A DNA stretch of 40,935 nt from Desulfobacteraceae bacterium (GTDB lineage Bacteria > Desulfobacterota > Desulfobacteria > Desulfobacterales > ETH-SRB1). Below the pieces are notes generated by a model. That model did no database searches. It had not been told where the DNA came from and saw nothing but the letters and a program-made list of their open reading frames with translations. Each line of letters begins with the position of its first letter. Position 1 is the first letter of the stretch. The stretch is taken from NCBI GenBank assembly GCA_014237365.1, contig JABZFQ010000286.1:1-40935 (forward strand). Direction: 5' to 3'. The position numbers and the translations under genes are program-made. Below are positions 28,093-36,520 of this stretch, piece by piece.

Positions 28093-29499
28093 GTGAGCCG
28101 TAAACCATTAGGAACGTGGACGAAACAACTTCCACAACTATGCATCACAGCTTCAGGCCGCCTTTGTTCGATCTCAGATCACAAAAATATTGAAATAGCT
28201 CGCTATTCCATCAACTTTTGTGATCTGAGATCAAACAAATTCGACCCAAATCTGTGCGCCTACTTGCGGAAGTTATTTCGTCCACGTTCCTTACCAATAT
28301 ATTTATATTTCGTTCCGCTATGCTGGTTTTTGCTGACCTTTCAAATTCAAAATCTCCATGCTGAAAACCTGTGTAGTGTGGCAAATCTTATTGGCAATCA
28401 GGATGCTATTTTTGTCGCGGATCACCAGGGCAGAATTATGGTTTCCAAAAATGCCGACAAAAAGCTCATTCCTGCTTCAACTCTAAAAATCCTTACCTCT
28501 TTAGTAGCAATGCACTATCTGGGTAAGGATTACAGATTTACTACTGAATTCTACCTGGATAACGATTCAAATCTTAAAATAAAAGGATATGGAGATCCGC
28601 TGCTGACATCTGAAATTTTGGAGGAAATATCCAAAGCACTTGGCTCAAGGCTTGATGCAGAGCATAAAAAGATTAAAGATATTATTTTAGATGATTCATA
28701 TTTCAAGCAACCCATTATAATTCCTGGAATCAGCCCATCATCACAGCCCTATGATGCACCAAATGGGGCGCTTTGCGCCAACTTCAATACTGTTTACTTC
28801 AAGTGCCTTGAAAACGGCAAATATGTCAGCGCAGAAGAACAAACGCCCCTGCTGCCGTTCGCATTAAGAAAAGTTAAAAAATCAAAACTAACCATGGGAA
28901 GAATAGTGTTCTCCCATAAAAAAAGTGAAAACACACTTTACTTCGGTCATCTCTTTAAATACTTCCTTGAAAAACAAGGCATTAAATCTAATGGCAGTAT
29001 AAGACTTGGAAGAGTTAATAAAGAAAATGACAGACTGGTATTTAAGTATGTATCCGGTTTTTCAATAAAGAAAATCATATCAAAACTTCTAGAGCACTCA
29101 AATAATTTCATAGCTAATCAACTACTCATTTCCTCTGGTACAAAACTTTACGGCCCGCCCGGCACCCTTGATAAAGGTGTTCTTGCAGCATTAAATTACA
29201 CAAAAAACGTACTTAACATTGACAACCTCTCCATTATTGAGGGCTCAGGGATATCAAGACAAAACAGGATCTCTACAAATAGCCTGCATAAAATTCTTAA
29301 AAAATTCGAGCCTTACCATGAGCTGATGCACAAATCGAGCAGAGAGTTTTATAAAACAGGAACTCTTGACGGCATCAGTACAAGGGCTGGATATATAAGA
29401 AACGAAAAAGGTGGATTGTATCGTTTTGTTGTGCTGATAAATACACATGGAAAATCAGCGGAACTTATAATGAATAGGCTCTTGAAGGTATTAAAATAG
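28093..29499 (+). CDS. D-alanyl-D-alanine carboxypeptidase / PBP4 (DacB-like); start uncertain
   Basis: KKLIPASTLKILTSLVAMHYLG, NNFIANQLL, FYKTGTLDGISTRAGYIRNEKG; first ~65 codons are repeat sequence. Confidence 0.85.
   Translation: MSRKPLGTWTKQLPQLCITASGRLCSISDHKNIEIARYSINFCDLRSNKFDPNLCAYLRKLFRPRSLPIYLYFVPLCWFLLTFQIQNLHAENLCSVANLIGNQDAIFVADHQGRIMVSKNADKKLIPASTLKILTSLVAMHYLGKDYRFTTEFYLDNDSNLKIKGYGDPLLTSEILEEISKALGSRLDAEHKKIKDIILDDSYFKQPIIIPGISPSSQPYDAPNGALCANFNTVYFKCLENGKYVSAEEQTPLLPFALRKVKKSKLTMGRIVFSHKKSENTLYFGHLFKYFLEKQGIKSNGSIRLGRVNKENDRLVFKYVSGFSIKKIISKLLEHSNNFIANQLLISSGTKLYGPPGTLDKGVLAALNYTKNVLNIDNLSIIEGSGISRQNRISTNSLHKILKKFEPYHELMHKSSREFYKTGTLDGISTRAGYIRNEKGGLYRFVVLINTHGKSAELIMNRLLKVLK
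28110..28292 (+). repeat. 184-bp palindromic family, full-length, read through by dacB-like ORF
   Basis: AGGAACGTGGACGAAACAACTTCCAC...GCGGAAGTTATTTCGTCCACGTTCCT. Confidence 0.97.
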
Positions 29500-29513
29500 C
29501 TGTAACAAAGATC

Positions 29514-30284
29514 TCAACCGCTTGCAATGTGAGCATATGCACTGTGGTTGTGGATGGACTCAAAATTTTCAGCACTTACGGAAAACCAGGTTACATTATC
29601 GTCTTCTTTAAGTTTTATGGCTATATCCCTTACAATATCTTCAACAAACTTAGGATTATTGAACCCGTACTCTGTTATATACTTTTCGTCAACCCGCTTT
29701 AGGACAGAATATACTTCGCTTGATCCGGACTTCTCAACAAGTTTGATCATATCTTCTATCCATATAAATTTTTTGAATCTGATGCTAAGCCTGACTTCAC
29801 CGCGCTGATTGTGAGCTCCGGCCTCACTTATTTCCTTTGAGCAAGGACACACAGAAGAAACAGGAACAATCACTTCAGACACAAAATCAATCTTACCATC
29901 AGGTCCACTTGATCCCGTAAGCTTGCAGGTATAGTCCATAAGACCCGGTGATCTGCTAACCGGAGCCTTTTTTTCAATGAAATAAGGAAAAGTTACTTCA
30001 ATGTGAGAAGAAGCAGCATTTAAATGTTTTTTCATCTGCTCAAGAGCATCTGATATTTTTTTTAAAGAAACTTCCGGACACAAAAGGTTGAGAATTTCCA
30101 CAAAACGGCTCATATGTGTGCCCTTGCATTCGTGGGGCAAATCAACATACATATTTATCGTAGCAACTGTATTCTGGCAACCGTTTCTCCGATCAAGAAC
30201 AGTTATGGGATATCGAAGATTCTTTATTCCTACTTTGTCTATTGTTATGTTGCGGTAATCTCTCTGATTCTGGGTATCTTTCAT
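29514..30284 (-). CDS. folE2: GTP cyclohydrolase FolE2 (type IB)
   Basis: VGIKNLRYPITVLDR, HECKGTHMSRFVEIL, VPVSSVCPCSKEISEAGAHNQRGEV. Confidence 0.95.
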   Translation of the reverse strand: MKDTQNQRDYRNITIDKVGIKNLRYPITVLDRRNGCQNTVATINMYVDLPHECKGTHMSRFVEILNLLCPEVSLKKISDALEQMKKHLNAASSHIEVTFPYFIEKKAPVSRSPGLMDYTCKLTGSSGPDGKIDFVSEVIVPVSSVCPCSKEISEAGAHNQRGEVRLSIRFKKFIWIEDMIKLVEKSGSSEVYSVLKRVDEKYITEYGFNNPKFVEDIVRDIAIKLKEDDNVTWFSVSAENFESIHNHSAYAHIASG

Positions 30285-30390
30285 GCTTCAAGCATGTACT
30301 TCTTTTATATGGCTCATTGTACATAGCTTTGCCAGCAGCTCTGTTTCAATTAGGGTATATAGATTTTCATACAATTAATTTCACTGCGTT

Positions 30391-30573
30391 AGGAACATGG
30401 ACGAATTAACTTCCCCAAGTAGGCGCACAGATTTGGGTCGAATTTGTTTGATCTCAGATCACAAAAGTTGATGGAATAGCTTACCTATTTCAATGTTTTT
30501 GGGATTTGAGATCGAACAAAGGCGGCCTGAAGCTGTGATGCATAGTTGTGGAAGTTGTTTCGTCCACGTTCCT
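30391..30573 (-). repeat. 184-bp palindromic family, full-length
   Basis: AGGAACATGGACGAATTAACTTCCCC...GTGGAAGTTGTTTCGTCCACGTTCCT. Confidence 0.97.
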
Positions 30574-30695
30574 TATCAGTCAAAATCCTCGACGACGTAC
30601 AAATCAGCATGACTTACTCGAATTTTTCCTTCTATCCTTATGAAATTAATTATCTTAAAATCTATAGCTGTATCTGGGCAAAACAAGATGCTTTC

Positions 30696-30905
30696 TTAAC
30701 TATTTTCTTTATTTTCTTTTTCCTTTAAAATTATTTTACCTGCCGCAATTTCTCTCAGAGAAACAACGATATCTTCATTTTTCGCTGAACTTACTAAGTA
30801 TTCAGATCCATCACGGACCTGTTTTACTCGTTTAGCAACCATGTTGCATAGCAAGAAACGATTTGATACGCGTTTCATGCAGTCCTCAATTGTAATACGT
30901 GCCAA
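30696..30905 (-). CDS. rpoZ: DNA-directed RNA polymerase omega subunit (TTG start)
   Basis: (M)ARITIEDCMKRVSNRFLLCNMVAKRVKQV; GGAGG upstream of TTG at 30905; longer ORF call runs into repeat. Confidence 0.92.
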   Translation of the reverse strand: MARITIEDCMKRVSNRFLLCNMVAKRVKQVRDGSEYLVSSAKNEDIVVSLREIAAGKIILKEKENKENS

Positions 30906-30928
30906 AATAAAACCTCCATTATAAACTA

Positions 30929-31111
30929 AGGAACGTGGACGAAATAACTTCCCCAACTATGCATCACAGATTCTGGCCGCCTTTGTCCAGTCTCAAATCC
31001 CAAAAATATTGAAATAGGTAAGCTATTCCATCAACTTTTGTGATCTGAGATCAAACAAATTCGACCCAAATCTGTGCGCCTGCTTGCGGAAGTTAATTCG
31101 TCCACGTTCCT
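30929..31111 (+). repeat. 184-bp palindromic family, full-length
   Basis: AGGAACGTGGACGAAATAACTTCCCC...GCGGAAGTTAATTCGTCCACGTTCCT. Confidence 0.97.
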
Positions 31112-31146
31112 AACTACTCGACTAAAGTTGCAAAAATTCAGATACG

Positions 31147-31614
31147 CTACAATATATCCACCAATTCATAATATCTTTTTCCACCTGGAGCCTGCAATAT
31201 AATTTCTTCGCCCGGCTTCTTCCCTATAATTGATTTTCCGAGCGGCGAAGTAATAGATATTCTGCCTTTTTCTATATCAGACTCATTTGGTCCTACAAGC
31301 TGATATTCAAATGTTTCAGCCGTGTCAATATTTTCAAGAACAACCGTGCTGGCAAATACAGCACGATCCTTTGGGAGCATGCCGGGATCAATTATATCCG
31401 CATTGGCCAGCCTGTACCCTATTTCCATCAATCGACCGTCAATGAATGCCTGTCTGTCTTTGGCTGCTTCAAATTCCGCATTTTCACTAAGATCTCCATG
31501 GGCACGGGCATCTTCAATTGCTTTTATGTTCATGGGCCGATCAATCTTTTTTATCTTTTCTATTTCTTTCTTCAGGGCTTCATAGCCCTCTCTTGTTATA
31601 GGTACTCTATCCAA
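31147..31614 (-). CDS. greA: Transcription elongation factor GreA (TTG start)
   Basis: (M)DRVPITREGYEALKKEIEKIKKIDRPMNIKAIEDARAHGDLSENAEFEAAKD; longer ORF call is repeat-derived N-terminus. Confidence 0.94.
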   Translation of the reverse strand: MDRVPITREGYEALKKEIEKIKKIDRPMNIKAIEDARAHGDLSENAEFEAAKDRQAFIDGRLMEIGYRLANADIIDPGMLPKDRAVFASTVVLENIDTAETFEYQLVGPNESDIEKGRISITSPLGKSIIGKKPGEEIILQAPGGKRYYELVDIL

Positions 31615-31698
31615 ATCTAAACTCCTCAAAAACTTACGTAACAGTTCGCAGTTCACATTTCGGTTTACAATTTTTTCAATAAACCATGCAACGACTGA

Positions 31699-31816
31699 AG
31701 GAACGTGGACGAAATAACTTCCCCAACTATGCATCACAGCTTCAGGCCGCCTTTGTCCGATCTCAAATCCCAAAAATATTGAAATAGGTAAGCTATTCCA
31801 TCAACTTTTGTGATCT
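31699..31816 (+). repeat. 184-bp palindromic family, right third deleted at asd stop
   Basis: AGGAACGTGGACGAAATAACTTCCCC...CATCAACTTTTGTGATCT then asd 3' end. Confidence 0.95.
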
Positions 31817-31817
31817 C

Positions 31818-32840
31818 TTATAAATATTTGTCTGCCAAAATTTCTGCTATCTGAACCGTATTGGTTGCAGCACCTTTTCTGATATTGTCGGCAACTATCC
31901 ATATATTAATGCCGTTTGGAATTGATTCATCATTGCGTATGCGTCCAACCAGCGTTAGATCCTGGCCTGCCGCATCAATAGCAAGAGGGTAGCTATTATT
32001 TACAGGATCATCCACAACTTTAATACCCGGCTCATTTTCAAGAAGAAATTTTACTTCATCCGCTGAAATATGTTCTTTTGTCTCAATATTGACTGACTCG
32101 GAATGGCTATAAAATACAGGGACTCGGACAGTTGTAGCTGTCACTCCTATTAAATCATCTTCGAAAATTTTCCTTGTTTCGTTAACCATCTTCATCTCTT
32201 CTTTAGTATAACCGTTTTCCAAAAATACATCTATATGTGGTAAACAATTAAAAGCAATTCTGTGCGGATAAACATTAATTTCATAATCCAAAAAATTAAT
32301 CATTGACCGGGTCTGATCAAAAAGCTCATCTATTGCCTTCTTTCCTGTTCCAGACACGGCCTGATATGTAGAAACAACAATTCTCTTTATTCCGCACTTT
32401 CTATAAATAGGATTAATAGCGACAACCATCTGAATTGTAGAGCAGTTCGGATTCGCTATTATTCCCTTGTTTGTATAATCCGCAACTGCATGAGGATTTA
32501 CTTCCGGAACAACGAGCGGTATATCAGGATCCATACGCCATGCACTTGAATTGTCAACAACTACACAGCCATCCTTTGCAGCAATAGGAGCAAATTTGCT
32601 ACTTGTGTCCCCACCTGCTGAAAAAAGCGCAATATCAACGCCTTTAAAAGAACTCTCTGTCAATTCCTCAACATCAATCAAATCTCCCCTGAAACGAAGC
32701 TTGCGACCTGCTGAACGGTGAGAGGCTAAAAATCTAACGGAACTTAAGGAAATATTACTTTCCTCAAGGCAGATTATCATCTGATTGCCTACGGCACCTG
32801 TTGCGCCTGCTATGGCAATATTAAATTTTTTACCGGACAT
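31818..32840 (-). CDS. asd: Aspartate-semialdehyde dehydrogenase
   Basis: KFNIAIAGATGAVGNQM, VDNSSAWRMDPDIPLVVPEVN, NPNCSTIQMVVA. Confidence 0.96.
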   Translation of the reverse strand: MSGKKFNIAIAGATGAVGNQMIICLEESNISLSSVRFLASHRSAGRKLRFRGDLIDVEELTESSFKGVDIALFSAGGDTSSKFAPIAAKDGCVVVDNSSAWRMDPDIPLVVPEVNPHAVADYTNKGIIANPNCSTIQMVVAINPIYRKCGIKRIVVSTYQAVSGTGKKAIDELFDQTRSMINFLDYEINVYPHRIAFNCLPHIDVFLENGYTKEEMKMVNETRKIFEDDLIGVTATTVRVPVFYSHSESVNIETKEHISADEVKFLLENEPGIKVVDDPVNNSYPLAIDAAGQDLTLVGRIRNDESIPNGINIWIVADNIRKGAATNTVQIAEILADKYL

Positions 32841-32979
32841 AAAATTTGTCTCCGTTTTTTTATCAGTCTTGGTTCTAACTTCGGCCAATAACAACTCTGC
32901 TTGATATACTCAATTGTTGATTGAAGGTATTCTATTAATTTTATAACAAAAAAACAGAGCGAAGCGATTAAACAAATCA

Positions 32980-34056
32980 TCAGTCATTAATCATCTTTAT
33001 ATAATTTACAACCAGATCTCCGACCTCTTTTGTAGTATATCCCATCCTGCCGGCAGCTACGTCTTTTAAATCATCACGCAACACTTTTATAACGCTCTCT
33101 TCGACTATAGAGGCTGCCTCAAGCTCACCGATTGCGACAAGCATAATATTAGCCGCCATTATGGCTGCTATTGGATTTATTACCTGCTTTCCAGTATACT
33201 TAGGAGCAGAGCCTCCAATAGGTTCGAACATTGAAACGCCATCGGGATTTATATTTCCTCCGGCGGCTATACCCATTCCTCCCTGTATAATTGCCGCCAG
33301 GTCGGTGATTATGTCTCCGAACATGTTATCCGTCACAATAACATCGAACCATTCCGGATTTTTAACCATCCACATACATACTGCATCAACATGTGCATAA
33401 TCCTTTTCTATATCAGGATACTCTTCTCCAATCTCGTTAAAAACTCTTTCCCAAAGATCAAAAGCAAAAGTAAGTACGTTGGTCTTTCCGCAAAGGGTCA
33501 GTCTTTTGGCTTTATTGCGTTTCCTGCAATATTCAAACGCGTATCTGATACATCTTTCGACACCTTTACGTGTATTTATTGACTCCTGCACCGCAACTTC
33601 ATCTGCAGTTCCCCGCTTTAAGCAACCGCCTGCACCGGCATAAAGTCCCTCAGTATTTTCACGAACAACCACGAAATCAATATCCTCAGGGCCTTTGTCT
33701 TTCAAAGGAGTTTTTACTCCTTCATATAACTTGACGGGTCTTAAGTTAATATACTGATCAAAATGAAATCTGAGTTTTAAAAGAATACCTTTTTCAAGAA
33801 TTCCAGGTTTAACATCCGGATGACCTATGGCACCTAAATATATTGCATCAAAGTTTGCCAGTGACTCAAGTACGCTATCCGGCAAAATTTCTCCGGTTGC
33901 CTTGTAATGATCACCGCCTAAATTATAATTGGTAAATTTCAGTCTAAAACCGCATTTGTCTGCCACGGTCTCCATAACCTTGATTCCTTCTGCTACGACT
34001 TCCGGCCCTGTACCATCTCCTGGAATTACAGCTATTTTATATTCTTTTGACATCAC
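32980..34056 (-). CDS. leuB: 3-isopropylmalate dehydrogenase-like isocitrate/isopropylmalate family protein
   Basis: YKIAVIPGDGTGPEVVAEG, VVRENTEGLYAGAGG, DNMFGDIITDLAAIIQGGMGIAAGGNINP. Confidence 0.88.
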   Translation of the reverse strand: MMSKEYKIAVIPGDGTGPEVVAEGIKVMETVADKCGFRLKFTNYNLGGDHYKATGEILPDSVLESLANFDAIYLGAIGHPDVKPGILEKGILLKLRFHFDQYINLRPVKLYEGVKTPLKDKGPEDIDFVVVRENTEGLYAGAGGCLKRGTADEVAVQESINTRKGVERCIRYAFEYCRKRNKAKRLTLCGKTNVLTFAFDLWERVFNEIGEEYPDIEKDYAHVDAVCMWMVKNPEWFDVIVTDNMFGDIITDLAAIIQGGMGIAAGGNINPDGVSMFEPIGGSAPKYTGKQVINPIAAIMAANIMLVAIGELEAASIVEESVIKVLRDDLKDVAAGRMGYTTKEVGDLVVNYIKMIND

Positions 34057-34085
34057 AACTCCTGTATAAATAAATACGGAACATT

Positions 34086-34169
34086 GAAATTAGAAAATAG
34101 AAATTGGAAATTTGGCCTTCATGCTTTTCTACTGTTCTTCCAAATTTCCAATTTCTATTTTCTAATTTC
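34086..34169. repeat. Perfect 30-bp inverted repeat, 24-bp loop (second palindromic family)
   Basis: GAAATTAGAAAATAGAAATTGGAAATTTGG (34086-34115) / CCAAATTTCCAATTTCTATTTTCTAATTTC (34140-34169). Confidence 0.95.
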
Positions 34170-34187
34170 AAGCCGTAAACCGTTACG

Positions 34188-34973
34188 TTATAGAGAATTC
34201 GAAATCTGTTTATCAATTTTGTGGATTTCAGCTTTTTCCTGCTTTGAATGTCTCATAAGCCTTATAGTCTTGAAGGGACCTGAAATTAGATATACAACTC
34301 CTAAAAGGAACAGGGCAATGGATGGCTGTGCTGCTATAAAAATCAAAATCAGTATAATTGCAACAAGAACATTGAAATTCATCTTTCTAAACAGCTCAGG
34401 TTGTTTAAAACAATCGTATTTTATGGTGCTGACCATTAAAAAAGAAAGAATATAAAGCATTATAAGGGGTAATCTACAGTTAGAAGTACCTGCTATGCCG
34501 AATTTATTATAGAACAAAACAGCGGTAGCAGCCATACCGGCAGCAGCCGGTATCGGAAGGCCTGTAAAGTAATCGCTGTGCACTGTATCAACACGTGAAT
34601 TGAAACGTGCCAGGCGAAGAGCCCCGCAAATCATAAATAAAAATGCAGCCAGCCAACCAATCCTTCCCATGGGTTTAAGAGCCCATAAATACATCATCAC
34701 CCCTGGAGCAAGTCCAAAGGATACGAGATCCGCAAGAGAATCGTATTCAACACCAAATTTGCTGGTGGTATTAGTAGCCCTGGCGATTTTGCCATCAAGC
34801 ATATCAAATACCACGGCGATAATAATAGCTATAGCCGATGTAACATATTTACCCTCTATTGAAGCAATAATGGCATAGAATCCGCAGAAAATATTTAAAG
34901 ATGTAAATATGTTAGGCAGAATGTATATTCCGCGCCTCGGCTTGTCTTTATTAGTTCTTTTCTTTCTTTTCAT
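34188..34973 (-). CDS. pssA: CDP-diacylglycerol-serine O-phosphatidyltransferase
   Basis: NIFTSLNIFCGFYAII, FDMLDGKIARATNTTSKFGVEYDSLADLVSFGLAP. Confidence 0.95.
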   Translation of the reverse strand: MKRKKRTNKDKPRRGIYILPNIFTSLNIFCGFYAIIASIEGKYVTSAIAIIIAVVFDMLDGKIARATNTTSKFGVEYDSLADLVSFGLAPGVMMYLWALKPMGRIGWLAAFLFMICGALRLARFNSRVDTVHSDYFTGLPIPAAAGMAATAVLFYNKFGIAGTSNCRLPLIMLYILSFLMVSTIKYDCFKQPELFRKMNFNVLVAIILILIFIAAQPSIALFLLGVVYLISGPFKTIRLMRHSKQEKAEIHKIDKQISNSL

Positions 34974-35643
34974 GTCTTAAATATCCCAAAATAGATGTGC
35001 CGGCTTTAACCTTATCCCCAACTGTAACATTAAGTTCCGCATCATCGGGCAGATAAATATCAAGTCTTGATCCAAAACATATCATACCCAAGCGTTCACC
35101 GCGGGCTACCCTGTCCCCCTTCTGCAACTTGCATATAATACGCCTTGCGATAAGCCCTGCAATCTGAACAACACATATTTCCCGGCCGTCTCCTGTCTTA
35201 ATAAAAATCGCATTATGTTCATTATCCCTTGAGGCCTTATCCAGGTTTGCGGAAAAAAATTTTCCAGGATAATAACTTACTTTTTCAACTTCCCCTTCAT
35301 GCGGGATACGATTTACATGCACATTAAAAACCGACATAAAAACGCTTATCTTCTGACACCTGCCTTCAAAAAAAGGACTGCTGTCCTCTTGCCCGGCTAT
35401 AATAACTTTTCCATCAGCCGGTGATACAATAGCATCGTAATTTTTCGGTATAACCCGGTCAGGATCCCTGAAAAAATAGCAAATGGAAAAAGTAACCGCA
35501 AGACCTGTCAGCGCGGGAACAGTCAGCCCCAAAAGGGCAAAAATACCTGTAGTAAAGGCCGAAGCAAATATCAAAGGATATCCAGCTTTTGCTACAGGAA
35601 ATGCGACTTGACTCGGAGGATCAGACCAGAAGTATTTATTCAT
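34951..35643 (-). CDS. psd: Phosphatidylserine decarboxylase (archaeal/short type)
   Basis: FRDPDRVIPKNYDAIVSPADGKVI, GERLGMICFGSRLDIYLP. Confidence 0.95.
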   Translation of the reverse strand: MNKYFWSDPPSQVAFPVAKAGYPLIFASAFTTGIFALLGLTVPALTGLAVTFSICYFFRDPDRVIPKNYDAIVSPADGKVIIAGQEDSSPFFEGRCQKISVFMSVFNVHVNRIPHEGEVEKVSYYPGKFFSANLDKASRDNEHNAIFIKTGDGREICVVQIAGLIARRIICKLQKGDRVARGERLGMICFGSRLDIYLPDDAELNVTVGDKVKAGTSILGYLRHEKKEKN

Positions 35644-35689
35644 TTGATATATACCTTTCTTAAGTTTATATCAATATCAATTAATAATG

Positions 35690-36364
35690 TCAATGATTAC
35701 AAAATGAGGATTTTCGTATATAATTAGGTGTAAATAAGCTGTTATCATCTGTATCATTTGTATCAAATTTAGCCATACTTATATTAGCCACAGTAGAAGC
35801 CCTGATTGTGTTTTGATAGAGTGGTGCGAAATGTGCCAAATCACCTATCTGATCTTTAATTTTATTTTGATAAATTTTAGCGCCGTCACCAACAAACAAA
35901 CATGGCTCATTTATATCACAAACAGCCTGTACAGGACTAATCGCCTGTTCCCTAAGTTCCTTTTTCAAATGTCCGTTTTCAAACCTGTATCGTGAAAAAT
36001 ACACCTCTTCTTTACGAGCATCTAATAACGGGCTAACGAGATATGAAGAAAAGCAGCACTGCATGGCAAGAGAATCAAGGCTTGAAACACCCACAACAGG
36101 TTTGCCGGATGCCATAGCAAAACCCTTTATCGAACTAATACCTATTCGCAGACCGGTAAAGCTCCCTGGCCCTCTTGTTACCGCAAATCCATCTATTTCA
36201 AATACAGTTAACCCTGACAAATGCAATACTGTATCTATCATCTCCATTAAATGTTTTGAATGGGTTTGTTCGATAAATAGAGTAGTCTCGGCTATAATTG
36301 ATTCTTTCTCAACAATGGCAACGCTACAACTTTTTGTAGCTGTATCTACAGCGAGTATTCTCAT
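35690..36364 (-). CDS. tsaB: tRNA threonylcarbamoyladenosine biosynthesis protein TsaB
   Basis: MRILAVDTATKSCSVAIV, VTRGPGSFTGLRIGISSIKGFA. Confidence 0.94.
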   Translation of the reverse strand: MRILAVDTATKSCSVAIVEKESIIAETTLFIEQTHSKHLMEMIDTVLHLSGLTVFEIDGFAVTRGPGSFTGLRIGISSIKGFAMASGKPVVGVSSLDSLAMQCCFSSYLVSPLLDARKEEVYFSRYRFENGHLKKELREQAISPVQAVCDINEPCLFVGDGAKIYQNKIKDQIGDLAHFAPLYQNTIRASTVANISMAKFDTNDTDDNSLFTPNYIRKSSFCNH

Positions 36365-36472
36365 AATTTATCGCATAAAGCACGGTCGATGCTGCAATGA
36401 AGTTTTGTTAAATTCTCTTTTACTGCAACAAAGCGCTTGAACATGTATACAGATCGATATGTGGTCTTTCCC

Positions 36473-36520
36473 ACTTTCTCACTTTCTCACTTTCTCACTT
36501 TCTCACTTTCTCACTTTCTT
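36473..36520. repeat. 8-bp tandem repeat ACTTTCTC x5 plus one variant unit
   Basis: ACTTTCTCACTTTCTCACTTTCTCACTTTCTCACTTTCTCACTTTCTT; covers lon stop codon. Confidence 0.95.

Noticed and set aside
30546-30728. [20 protein letters not shown]...
   Set aside because: Starts in a palindrome terminus and lacks coding features.
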